A stretch of 64,000 bases of DNA from Hymenobacter sp. J193 (GTDB lineage Bacteria > Bacteroidota > Bacteroidia > Cytophagales > Hymenobacteraceae), in assembly GCF_024700075.1 (NCBI RefSeq), contig NZ_JAJONE010000004.1:136697-200696 (forward strand). Reading direction: 5' to 3'. Made by a program: the position numbers and the translations under genes. Below, piece by piece: positions 8,790 to 18,625 of the stretch. Positions within the stretch are counted from its first letter, which is position 1. The number at the start of each line of letters is the position of its first letter. Below the pieces are notes generated by a model. The model saw only the letters and a program-made list of their open reading frames with translations. It was not told where the DNA came from and ran no database searches.

Positions 8790-8822
8790 CGTAGGATTAT
8801 GTCCACTTACTAAAAGAACCCC
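8784..8822 (-). repeat. Right terminal inverted repeat of the Tn3-family transposon
   Basis: The 39-bp inverted partner of 3519-3557, ending ...CTAAAAGAACCCC and followed by the second TACAT. It includes the last bases and stop codon of tnpA. Confidence 0.97.
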
Positions 8823-8827
8823 TACAT

Positions 8828-9125
8828 CGCCGGCGACACGGTCTGGAACCAGGACGTGGCCAACAACCTGCGGCAGTACCAGCCCGAGGTGGTGGTGCTC
8901 AACGCGGGCGACAACCAAATCACCGGACTCGGCTCCATCGTCATGAATCAGGAGGATGTCTACGCAGTGCACCAGGCGCTGCCCCGGGCCACGCTCGTCT
9001 CCACCCACATGGAAGCCACCAACCACGCCACGCTCTCGCGCCAGCAGTTGCGCGCCTTCGCCGCCGAAAAGGGCATGACCAACCAGGTGTTGGTACCTGC
9101 GGACGGAGAAGCCTATTTCTTCTAA
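8828..9125 (+). pseudogene. MBL-fold metallo-hydrolase, 3' part (resumes after the transposon)
   Basis: This is the remaining C-terminal third of the hydrolase that starts at 3049. It begins IAGDTVW (first residue shared across the duplication), with Asp a likely metal ligand. It continues VVVLNAGDNQ, VYAVHQALPRATLVSTHMEATNHATLSRQQLRAF and ends in EAYFF. The H-M-E-A-x-N-H segment is the C-terminal metal-site region seen in the family. Without its 5' half it cannot make an active enzyme. Confidence 0.9.
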
Positions 9126-9181
9126 TGCCGGTCGTATAGTTCGGGAATCAAATCCTGACGACTGACTGCTCTAACGGGCAA

Positions 9182-9221
9182 CAACAAAGCGTTTCCATCG
9201 CAAGAAGGAAACGCTTTGTTG
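9182..9221. terminator. Strong hairpin, bidirectional terminator candidate
   Basis: The 15-bp perfect arms CAACAAAGCGTTTCC (9182-9196) and GGAAACGCTTTGTTG (9207-9221) are separated by 10 nt, just after the MBL-fold gene. The 352-bp gap 9126-9477 otherwise holds only the repeat copy at 9259-9284. Confidence 0.6.
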
Positions 9222-9258
9222 GCTTTGGTTAGGAACCCCTTAATTGTCCCGGTTAGCC

Positions 9259-9284
9259 TTTGTACTAAACTTTTGACCAAGGCC
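9259..9284 (-). repeat. 26-bp dispersed repeat, copy B (inverted)
   Basis: The reverse complement of 818-843 with 2 mismatches, followed by GAGTTT at 9285-9290. Together the copies bracket the IS110-tetR-MBL/Tn3 segment (8,467 bp). Confidence 0.6.
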
Positions 9285-9477
9285 GAGTTTGTGGCATTGA
9301 CTGTATAGGTAATCAGCCTTCCCTAGCTCCTTGGTTTCCATTGTTGAGGAAAACGGGACGCTCCACCGTGCCAAGACGGCATGCCGGACAACGAGCGTCC
9401 GCCCCACTCAGCTACCATGAGATACCAGTTCCGTTCTCTGAACAGTTGGGCAACATACAAGCTCCTTCCCTGTCCTA

Positions 9478-10407
9478 CTAGCGCAAGCCTTGCATCTTCA
9501 GAAACAAGCCACCCGGATTTTTGGTAGCCTTGATTTTATCAGTCTTCAGCTTGTAGATAAAGGCAAACAAGGCATCCACGTGCTTGGGCGACTGCAGAAT
9601 CTCCTGCACCAGCTTGGGTTCGGCAATACCTAGGGTTTCGAGGTGTTTGCGGGCCAGTTGCATCTTGGCGTCGTCGGCCTCCAGCTCGAAGGGGATAGGC
9701 AGTTGCTGAGGTACCTGGGTGTTGACGTAGAACTTGATGCTTTGGAAGGAGCGACCCTTTTTCAGGAGCTCGTACTTGATGCGCAAGTCGGTGTGCTCGT
9801 TTATCTGCGTCGTGGCCACGTCGAGCACGTACTTCTGCAAGGAGGAAATCTGGGCGTACTGCTCGGGCTCTTTACCAGCTGGGTCCTTGAGCTTGAGCAT
9901 GCCCTTGAACTCATCCAGGGAGTAGGTCTTAGTCTCCCCGATGTCCTTCCACTGCGAGGCCAGCTGGTAGATGCGCTTGGCGTACTTGCTGCTCAGGCTA
10001 AAGGCAGCCTGCAGGCGGTAAGACGTGAAGTTGCTCTTCAGGTCAATGAGGAAAGGCCGCATGCGCTCGGATATCTCCAGCTCAATGGTGCCCTCGCCCT
10101 TGCGGTACAGCGCCGAGGCCAGCAGACTCACCTGCAGCAGGGTTTTGCCGGTCTCGATGTGATAGACCCGGCTGTTGAGGTTCTCAGTGGATTCGAGCAG
10201 CTGCTTGTAGTTCCAGGTGCGCCCGGTCATCTCCATCAGCTCCTGGACCCGGATTTCGTAGATGGTGCCGGCCTTGTCCTGCTTGGTGAGCTTAGAGAGG
10301 AGCGAGAAGACGATGTCCATCTCGCAGGCACTCATCTCGTAGCGGGCCGTCGTCAGCGCGTTATGCTGCCGAATTTCTATCGGGACGGTGGATTCGGGCG
10401 CGGCCAT
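9478..10407 (-). CDS. Plasmid replication initiator, Rep_3 (RepB) family
   Basis: A 309-residue Rep_3 protein with two tandem winged-helix domains. The N-terminal part has IRQHNALTTARYEMSACEMDIVFSLLSKL; the middle has FSLSSKYAKRIYQLASQWKD, the usual DNA-recognition wing; then YSLDEFKGMLKLKDP and a C-terminal helical tail. Such initiators bind iterons and open the origin of theta-replicating plasmids, and they repress their own gene. The iteron array begins about 105 bp upstream of the start, as in other Rep_3 replicons. This gene is the main reason to call the window a plasmid. No sign of damage. Confidence 0.95.
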   Translation of the reverse strand: MAAPESTVPIEIRQHNALTTARYEMSACEMDIVFSLLSKLTKQDKAGTIYEIRVQELMEMTGRTWNYKQLLESTENLNSRVYHIETGKTLLQVSLLASALYRKGEGTIELEISERMRPFLIDLKSNFTSYRLQAAFSLSSKYAKRIYQLASQWKDIGETKTYSLDEFKGMLKLKDPAGKEPEQYAQISSLQKYVLDVATTQINEHTDLRIKYELLKKGRSFQSIKFYVNTQVPQQLPIPFELEADDAKMQLARKHLETLGIAEPKLVQEILQSPKHVDALFAFIYKLKTDKIKATKNPGGLFLKMQGLR

Positions 10408-10511
10408 ACGCAGCTACTGGGGTGATACCAAGCAAACATACGGCTTAAATCGGAAACTAATAGAGCCAAATCCTGAATCTATGAGCAGCCGGAATGCCTG
10501 TGGTGGTGCTG

Positions 10512-10840
10512 ACTTATAAAAGCTATTAGTTAGACTTATGAAACCTATTAGTTAGCTGGTCGCGAGTTTTCGGCGAGGCTTATAAAAGCTATTAGTTAGA
10601 CTTATAAAAGCTATTAGTTCGCAGCCGGTCAGAAGGGAGCTTCAGGAGCGTTGTTTCACCAGTGACTTATAAAATCTATTAGTTCGCCAGCATAGGGTGT
10701 AATGATAGCCATGGATTCCACCTCTATTAGTTAGCTTATCAAAGCTATTAATTTGGCTTATGAAACCTATTACCCCGCTTATGAAACCTATTACCCCGCT
10801 TATGAAACCTATTAGTTGGCTTATGAAACCTATTACTAAA
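10512..10840. other. Iteron-type plasmid replication origin (oriV)
   Basis: Ten direct copies of a 21-22-bp iteron, consensus CTTATRAAASCTATTAG. Their CTTAT cores begin at 10513, 10535, 10579, 10601, 10666, 10735, 10757, 10778, 10799 and 10820. Spacing within clusters is 21-22 bp, two helical turns. Two subtypes alternate: TATAAAAGCTATTAGTTAG on the left and TATGAAACCTATTACCCC on the right. Placed directly upstream of rep, this is the expected initiator-binding array. Confidence 0.9.
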
Positions 10841-11364
10841 GCCGCTTAAGATACTGAGGTACAAAAAGTTGCGAGCCCTGCAAATACCTTAAATACTTAA
10901 AATACTCACAAGCTTGTTGAAGCTAGAGTACAAAAGCTTATAAAGTGGTGGTTTAGGGCGATACCCGAACGAAAACAACAAAAAAGGGAGTCTAAACAAG
11001 CACAAAATCGGATTGCACTTTTTAAAGAATTTTTTACCTTTTTCTGCTATTTAGAACATCCCTGTATACCTCAAAGGTAACTTAAAAACTACGCTGATAA
11101 CTCACAGATGGCTCATTAATAGATTTTATAAGTGTCGTAAGAGACTTTCGGCAGCTTCTGCAACGGCATCCGAAACAGCGCAAGGAGGTGTCCATGGACA
11201 TGATAGCAATGCCAATAGTACCTTCTGGACTTATAAAACCTATTTTTTAGCAGACTTTATGGCCTACAGTTCAGCTGAGCAGGTAAGTGAACTAATAGGT
11301 TTTATAAGCCAAAATGCGGGGTAGCGCCATCAGGCAGCAGAGTTAGCCTTGGTCAAAAGTATCT
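10841..11364. other. AT-rich non-coding region with outlying iterons
   Basis: No gene is visible in these 524 bp. The stretch 10860-11130 is markedly AT-rich and could be the unwinding element. Three more iteron-like copies lie outside the main array: one direct (core 11230) and two inverted (cores 11128-11132 and 11304-11308). Separated, inverted iterons are often involved in copy-number handcuffing. A 15-bp match to the repeat at 818-843 is at 11346-11360. Confidence 0.6.
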
Positions 11365-14300
11365 CTATCCGGCAATCGCTTCGTCCGCTGGATACCGCTT
11401 GGTAGCTGTTTCTTCCTCTGCATCCTGGTCATAGCGCCGGGAACGCTTCAACCTTTTTTCCACGTGTAGCACCGGCTCAAAACGAAGTAGCTGGGCCAGC
11501 GCCTCAGCTGATGCCACGACCAGCCATCCCTCCCCTGCTTCACTGTTGGTATGCGGAGGTGGCATGTCCACGTTGCCGCTCATCCAATAAACGGATTCCA
11601 CCAGCAGTTCTCCATCTTGGTTTTGCCACCCAAACAGCTTGCCGGGCGCGGGCTGCCAGCCCAACGATTTTGCAAGCGCCGGATTAAAGGCTAGCCAAGC
11701 CGATTGCTGGGTAAGGGAATTGAGCTGCTCCCGGCCAATAATGAGGGCGCCTGAGCTGGGCTGGAGGTCACGGTAGGCGTCGGTTGGACAGTTGAAGACC
11801 AAGTCAAGGCTCGTCAACTCCTCATCGGATTCTTCTTCCGCTGTCAGTTGACACTGATACTCTTCAGTAGCGGCATTCCAGTCCAACGTATGCAGGTGCG
11901 TGTCCTCCCCGATAACTAGCCAGCCCGGCCGGTAGACTGGCAGGGTCGTTGTGCGAAGCTGTTCGGCCGCCGCTACCTCGCTTACCCACTCCTTAGCCAG
12001 GTGCTCATAACGTTCGCGTTGCAGCGACTGAACGCAGGGCGGCTTGGCCACCTCGGAGAATGAATAGGCTTGGTAATCGGGCATGGCTAAGTCAGCAGCG
12101 GCCACAGCAGCGAGCGGCAGAACCCCGGCATCTAGCAACTCCGTCACCACATGCAGCAGGGCCCGCCGAGCGGTTGCTACTCGGGGCCAAGTCAGCTTAT
12201 ATTTCAGCCTGGTGGCACGCAGTTGCGCGCTCAAATCTTTTTGATACTCATCAGTCCATCGGGCTGGGTCATCCAATTCGGCCATGATGGTGCTGGCCCG
12301 GTGATACAGGGCGGCTGTCTTCAAGCCGGCCCGGCTCGCCAGCCAGGCAAGGGTACCGTCGTACGGTCTCACCAACTGATGCGGAGAGACATCCTTACCT
12401 CCTATCGTGCTTGGTGCTGCCTCGGCGAATTGCAAGCGATAAGTAGCTGGCAAGGGCTTTGACGCAATAACTGGTAAGGGTGTGTCTGCGGCTGTAAGCA
12501 GCCGCCGGGCTGCTTGCCGCAACTGGTAATTGCGGGCTACCGCCAGCTTTAATAGTGCTGGCGTAAACTCCGCATAGGTCACGACTATCCGCGTGGGCAC
12601 CCGCAGTAACACTTCTAAAAAGAGTTCGACTTCCGACTCCAAGCCCGTACTCAGATGATGCAGCTGCTGCAGCGCCTCTGCGTGGCCTCGTTCGACCAGT
12701 TCCGCGAGTTGTCGCCGCATGGGCTGGCTTACGGCCGCCATGGGCGAATCGGCCAGATATGTCAGCAGTTCCACTAGCACTCGGCCCAGGCTTGCGGGGC
12801 TGGCTTGCAGGTCGGGTAGATTAGGAGCAGCCGCACTGTTGCCCAGCAGACGCTGCACGTAGCCAAATATCTCGTCCCAAATTACTTCCAAGCTAAAGTC
12901 GGTCCGTAATACCGGCAAGATGTCGTCCAAGCTTTCAATGTAGATGCTAGGATACTTGCCTTCAATCAAATCCTGCGTAAAGGTGGTAAACGCGCGCTCC
13001 CGGCCTTGTACTGGCTCAAATTCCTGTAGCACTTGGAACGCATGCAGGCGGCTACCTCCATCATGCCCCTTTACCCAACCTGACGAGCTTGAAGCCGCTA
13101 CAGCCCGCTCGGCTAGTTGCAAACCGAGCGTGTGATTATCAAGCTGCCGGGCCAACTTACTGAGCGTGCTATAGCCGGCGGCCCGGTAATGGCTGTTTTG
13201 CAGGCGGTCGGCTACTGTGCTCAGCTGCTCGGTCGTCAATATCGGTGCTAGCTGGTGCAGGACCGGGCTCCAGTCAAACCAGGAATTACCGTAGTCTTCC
13301 TGCGCCAGCAGGTCCGTTAGGTCATCGTAACTGCTCACGCGAGCGAGCACCTCGTCCTCAGTCAGCTTTTGGTAATTAGGCTGCACGGTGAGCATGTTGG
13401 AGGAAGTCGTGTTGTCGTCTTGGCCAGTGGGAGCAGGCAAAGCAAAAGCCGGGTAGTAATCGGTTATTGCATGGCCCTTGGCAGTCACGAAATCTTCTAC
13501 CTCCTTGAGCAGCCCACGGCGCGTTTCCGATAAGGCGCGGCACGTGATGCTGTCGAGCAGAAACGGTACGTGCGCGGTAAACAGGCCAGCACCCAGCAGC
13601 GCGTAACCTTTTTCCAGCAGCCGGCGCAGCAGCCGATAACGCTCCTCCTGGTCATGCCACAGTACAACCGTCCCATAGAAGCGCACGCCGTCCGCGTATT
13701 CTGCTGCTGTCGCAGCTTGGTCAAGATAGGCTAGCATGAACATGGCGAGTCCATCCTCAAAGTCCAGCAGGCCGTACTGCAGCTGCCATTTGAGCTGTAG
13801 GAGGCCGCTGCCCATGTTCCAGGCAAGGGTGGCCCCCAGCACGCTGGACGCCGCTTCCCAGAGCGTGCCGCCTTCGGTGGTATCGCGCACGAATGGCAAC
13901 TGACCCAGAAACCAACCTAGTCGCTCGGGCGCCTGCGCGGGCTGCTGTTGATTTACCTGTCGCAGCCAACTTAGCCAGGTATTAAGTTGATAGTCCTTGC
14001 GGTAGCCGACGCCGATGGACTGCTGCAGGGTCTGACGTAGCCAGTGCTCGGCGCGGGCCGGGTTACCGGCCGCCGCCCAGGCCTGCGCCTGCGCCTGGCA
14101 TTCTCTGACCCGGGCATCCACATCCTGCCCGTCGAGCATCGTTGCCTCCAGCCCTTCCAGGCGTTGGCTGACCCCAGCCGGGTCGTGACCATTCGCCAGT
14201 AGCGCCACCAACAGGCTGCGCTGTACCGTCGCTGGCCACCATTGGGGCCGGTCGGCAACCTCTTGGTCTACTAGCTCCAGCAACTCAGCCAGCGCGGGCG

Positions 14301-17300
14301 AGCCGTGAACAGCCACCACCTGCACCAGAAAATCGAAGTAGGCCTCGCGCAGAATCAAGAGGCGGTAAGCGTAGCGCTGCCGGTGATGCACCAGCCCGTA
14401 AAAGGCTCGCATCAGCGGCCGCAGGCGTTGTGGCAGTCCTCCTTTCGCTATCCGCTGGCCGGCGAGTCCTTCGGCCCAGAGTTCCGCCAGAAGCGCTAGT
14501 TGTCGCTGGAAATTCACTACAGGTTCTTCATCTGACCCGGAAGGAGCGGCCGGTACGGCCACCAGCATAGATACCCCTTGCCCAATGAGCCAGCGCAGCT
14601 TTTGCAGCAGAATAAACGGCCAGAATTCCGCCAGCGTAGTATCCCGAGCATCCAAATCCCGGCCAGTCAGAAGGAACGATGGAACCCCTGTCAGCCATTG
14701 GCTGACCGAGACTGGGTCACGGTTTACGTGATAAAGCAAATCGGCGATGTGGACCCGGGGGGCACCCCGCATCCGGTCAATTGGAAACTCCGCAAGCAGC
14801 ACTGCCAAGTAGTAAGCGGCCCGGGGCTGGTCGCCGTCGGCCAAGCACTGCGTAATGGCGGCTTGCAGTACCTCGGAAAAGTACTGCATCTGCCGCTCGT
14901 GCGGTGGGCGGAACTCGGCCAGCACCAATTCCAGCTGCTCCCAGTGCCGCACATCGACCAATCGGGTGGCCAAGTCCTGCAGCAGAGAAAGCCGCAGATT
15001 AACGGTCCACTCGGCCACTGAGCGCCGCAGACCGGTTTCATCAAGTACCTGAATGTTATTTAGCCGGGTTAACAGCCGGGGTAATTCCTGAAAGTGTACG
15101 GCTACTTCCACCCACCGCGCCAGCGTTCGTTCGGTAACATCCTCATCGTGGCCGTTTTCGATGATAATTGCCTCCTCCTGCACCATCGCAGGCTCGGCCA
15201 GACTCAGCAGCATGGCGGCCTCGGGCTGGTCACCGGCATCGTAGAAGACCTGGGCCGCGTATAGGCTGAAGGCATCATTTTCCCTCAGGGTGCGGCCCTC
15301 GCGTAGGTATTGCCGGGCGCGGGTCAGCTGTCCTAGCTGTATCAGGTCATCAACAAAATTGGATGGGTCTACCATCCGCAGGCGGCTCTCCAGTTCCGCA
15401 TATACCAAGACGTAGCGCGTCAGGGCCACCACGTCCTGAGTCTGTCGGGCAACCTCCAAGCCCAACCGGATATCGCGCCGGATGTCAGCCACCGGCCGGA
15501 AGCGCAGCAACTGGTCCCCGAAGTGGGCAGGAGTAGCCAGACGCTGAAACTGCGCGAAGTCTCCGGCCCGAAACCAGTGGCCCAGGGCCAGCCAGTCAGG
15601 CTCAACATCCGAGGCTTCGTAATACGTGGCCAGCTGCCGGTGAAAAGCGGCTTCCGCCGTTGCATCGGGTCGGCCCGTCAGCGGGTCCAACGCAGTCTGC
15701 TGGATTAGAAACTGCCGGAAAGAGTTGTGGAAAAAGGTCCAGCTGTCGCCTACAATGTAGAAGAGCACCTTGGTTTTATCGACCAGCGTTTGGAGCAACT
15801 CTTTCTTAACCGACCATTCCCGTACAAAATCTAGGTTGATAGTGTCTGTGATGTGCGCCAGCAGGCCTAGCAGGTTCACCAGTTTCGGTTTCGGCTTGAT
15901 AGCCTTCCATATTTTGCGGTAGTAGACCTCGATGTTGCCGCTGATACGCCCGAAGCCAACGAGGGCCGTATCCCGGTCGGCCGCCTGCCGGATTCTCTCC
16001 AACAGGTAAGCCAAGTACAGCGGGTGGCCCTGCGACTTATGGAGGATGAGTCGCTGCTGCTCCGGAGTTAGGGGTGGGTGCAGGTCTGCCGCTTCAATGA
16101 AGCGCAGTACCTCCCGGCGGTTCAGCGGCTCGATAGTTACGGCACGCTCCTCGTCCCGCCAACTCGCCTGAATCTCCTCACTAATGTCCGCTAACTCAAT
16201 CGACTGGCTGCCCAGAACTATGAATACCCCAGCGGGTAGTGCTACTGGTACGGGTAACTCGCGCAATAAGCTGTGCACGGTATCGGTGTACTCCCGGGGC
16301 ACGTGGTCGAGCCCATCGATAAACAGGATGGTACGTTGCCCCTCCTGTTCAAAGTTTTCACCCAACAGCCGCAGCTGCTCATAGAATACCTTGCGCAGAA
16401 AATCCAAATCCTGGTAGGGCAACACATCGCGGGGGTAGATGCCCTCGGTTTTGAGTTGGAAGACCAGGTCGAAGAAAAAAGCTTTGGAATCGCCCCGGGC
16501 TTGGTAATTCTTCTCCGGATTCGTGAAATCAAAGGCGAAGTAGCGGATGATGCGCTCTGTAGGGAAATGCGCCCGCCGTTCATCCGCCCACTGCGTGAGC
16601 AGTGTCGACTTGCCCGCTCCTGGTGTACCAGTCAAAAAAGATAACCTCCAGAATGGGCGGCTAACTTCGCTTCTAATTGCGCGATGGTGCCCCGGATGGG
16701 CTGGTATCTAGCTTTATCAACGAACAGTTCGTGGGTGAATGTCGTCTCGAAGCGCGCTTGCCAGCCTAGTGCCGAGATAAGGTGGCTGCGGTTTAGCTGC
16801 ACCGGCCGGTCAGGATGGCCCACGCTCTCCAGCAGGTAGGAGCGGAAATCGTTCAGGTCGCCGTCCAACTGATTATGCCCAGCTCGCACGACGCTGAAAT
16901 CCTTGGCTTGGTAGGCTGGCTCAAACGTAAAATGTGCTGCAAACTCTTCGAATTCTGCCCGGCTGACTTTGCTGGCCCGGACGAGTCGGGTTATTATCGG
17001 CTGCCATTTGGCTGGCACGGGCTGCCGGGTTTGCAGGGGTTGCCAGGCCTCGGCGAAGAACGCGGCGGTAGAACCGACGACGGCCTTTTTGTGCGCAATC
17101 CTGTCTTTGGTGGTCAGGCACTTATTGGTGAGCAGGTGCGCAAGTACCTGCTTTGGCTCCGACTGATATTTGGTGCGCAGTCCCTGCCAGCTGCTCACCA
17201 ACGAAGGCAGCAGTTGGCTAAAGTCGTTTAGCGAGATAGCGGCCCCGGAGATAGTCCATTTGACCTGATAGGCAAAAACCGTCGTCGGCGTGGCGTAGAG

Positions 17301-17459
17301 AATGTCATCCAACTGCTGGGCCTCTGGGTCGGCCACCCGGACCCATTCTAGGGAGTTGTGCAGCAGTTGCCGGTAGGCTAGCCAGGCAAACTCTCCAAAC
17401 TGCGGGAGAAAGCCACCGATAGCTTGTCGTTCACCTTTCGCTGATATTGGTTTGTTCAT
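11365..17459 (-). CDS. Giant STAND NTPase with N-terminal nuclease-like domain (Avs-like antiphage candidate), frameshifted
   Basis: Two abutting frames (17459-16632 and 16635-11365) join into one about 2,031-residue protein if one base is restored in the A6 run at 16634-16639: the first frame ends SGGYLF and the second starts TGTPGAGKS. The N-terminal ~230 residues resemble Cap4/DUF4297- or Mrr-type PD-(D/E)xK nucleases, with LDD at 50-52 and YQVKW at 64-68 (D...QxK). Residues ~276-600 form a STAND NTPase: Walker A GTPGAGKS, Walker B ILFIDGLDHV, later GHPLYL as the GxP motif. The remaining ~1,400 residues are helical repeat-like and would be the sensor. Nuclease-STAND-repeat proteins of about 2,000 residues match the Avs (AVAST) defence architecture. 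No homology search was possible, so the subtype is open. Next to the origin, no partner gene. Confidence 0.75.
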
Positions 17460-17697
17460 GAGCTGCCCCTAATGCCTAAGGTGCAAAAATGCGCGTTTCC
17501 AAGTTTCAAATACTCATCCCTCCTAGTCGATGCTAGCACAAGAGTAGATTATCTTTCACACACAACTTTAGGACTAAAGCTATAACCAAGGCCATCCCTA
17601 TATGCGTTAAGTGTATGCATCCGGTACATAATAGGCTTTGTCCATTCAAATCAGTTGATTGGCCTAGTGCATAGGATAATCAGTTTCAACTAAGTCA

Positions 17698-18609
17698 ATG
17701 ACACGAATAGCTGGTATCATACCATACCCTGTATCTTCATATACTCAGCTGCAACTGCTGAAACAGTCACTCTTGCTATGTGACTTAGTTGGCTTTTTCG
17801 CAGTGGATAGCCAAGTGATGTCACTAAGAAGTAATTCATTCCGCTACCCTGTGCTCGGGCATATAGCGAATGAACTGGAATCTCTGTTGGAGTCTGGTTA
17901 CTTAATAGAGGCAATCAAAACGAAGGAGACGTTTTCTTTTAAGGCTAATGACCCAGTGGCGGCAGAATTCATCAGTGAAGGTGAGTTAATCAACAGTATC
18001 GATAGAAGGCTAGGTAAGAAGAAATATGATATATTAGATAGAACCAAGGATTATGACACAATAGAAGAAGCAAAAGCTCGCTTGGCTTGCCTTAAGTTAA
18101 ATTATGAGGATAATGATTTTACTGCTGTACCCCTCGTAAGGCAGTTAAGGTTGCCCAAAGGAAGTAAGGCAACACAGGCTGATGTTATTAAGCTGGTGTT
18201 GAGAGAGATTCCAATTCCTGATGAACAGACATCATGGGAAAAGATATTTCAATTCAAAAGCGACCCCAATAACAAAGGAAGGTTGGCAGTTCTGAAAGAT
18301 TGGATGAATAAGGCTATTAGCTCAAATAGGCCTGCTACTGAAATAAGTGACGAGCTAGAAGCTTTACTGTTTCAATATCGAAGAAGCTTGGAAATCCATA
18401 AGATTAAATTCAGAACAGGAACGCTACAAACACTAGTTGTTGGAACCGCAGAGTTACTTGAGAATGCAGCGAGGCTTAAATTCTCAGCGATTGCTAAAAG
18501 CATCTTTTCTGCTCAAACCGCCCGTGCGGAATTGTATAATGCTGAGTTGACTTCACCAGGGAGCGCTCTTGCTTATTTATATAAGGTAGGTGAAGAATTT
18601 AATAAATAG
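17698..18609 (+). CDS. Hypothetical protein, AT-rich gene
   Basis: I do not recognise this 303-residue protein. It begins MTRIAGIIPYPVSSYTQLQLLKQSLLLCDLVGFF, whose pattern faintly recalls the opening of DUF6236-type proteins, but that is weak. There is no signal peptide or clear membrane segment; the body is helical and charged with a lysine-rich middle (GKKKYDILDRTKDYD). Base composition is clearly more AT-rich than the flanking replicon, suggesting separate acquisition. It is divergent from the large STAND gene (238-bp AT-rich gap) and convergent with the membrane protein at 18626. It could be an independent accessory gene or part of the defence locus. Confidence 0.75.
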   Translation: MTRIAGIIPYPVSSYTQLQLLKQSLLLCDLVGFFAVDSQVMSLRSNSFRYPVLGHIANELESLLESGYLIEAIKTKETFSFKANDPVAAEFISEGELINSIDRRLGKKKYDILDRTKDYDTIEEAKARLACLKLNYEDNDFTAVPLVRQLRLPKGSKATQADVIKLVLREIPIPDEQTSWEKIFQFKSDPNNKGRLAVLKDWMNKAISSNRPATEISDELEALLFQYRRSLEIHKIKFRTGTLQTLVVGTAELLENAARLKFSAIAKSIFSAQTARAELYNAELTSPGSALAYLYKVGEEFNK

Positions 18610-18625
18610 ACCCTGAACTCTTCAC

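Larger units (their letters stand above)
3519..8822. mobile_element. Complete Tn3-family transposon with erythromycin-esterase-like passenger (5,304 bp)
   Basis: Both ends carry 39-bp terminal inverted repeats starting GGGGTTCTTTTAG (3519-3557 and 8784-8822, 37 of 39 identical). They are flanked by a perfect 5-bp target duplication TACAT (3514-3518, 8823-8827), as expected for Tn3 transposition. Inside, from the left, are the passenger esterase (minus), tnpR (minus), a res-like gap and tnpA (plus). The tnpA stop codon lies inside the right repeat. Clean repeats, exact duplication and intact genes point to a recent, probably still active insertion. Confidence 0.97.

Noticed and set aside
10512..10840. 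Regularly spaced repeats as a CRISPR array
   Set aside because: Repeats are contiguous 21-22-bp iterons without unique spacers of constant length, next to a Rep_3 initiator and no cas genes.
16632..16640. Programmed ribosomal frameshifting in the STAND gene
   Set aside because: The window has many similar homopolymer breaks in unrelated genes, so an assembly error is the simpler explanation unless reads confirm it.
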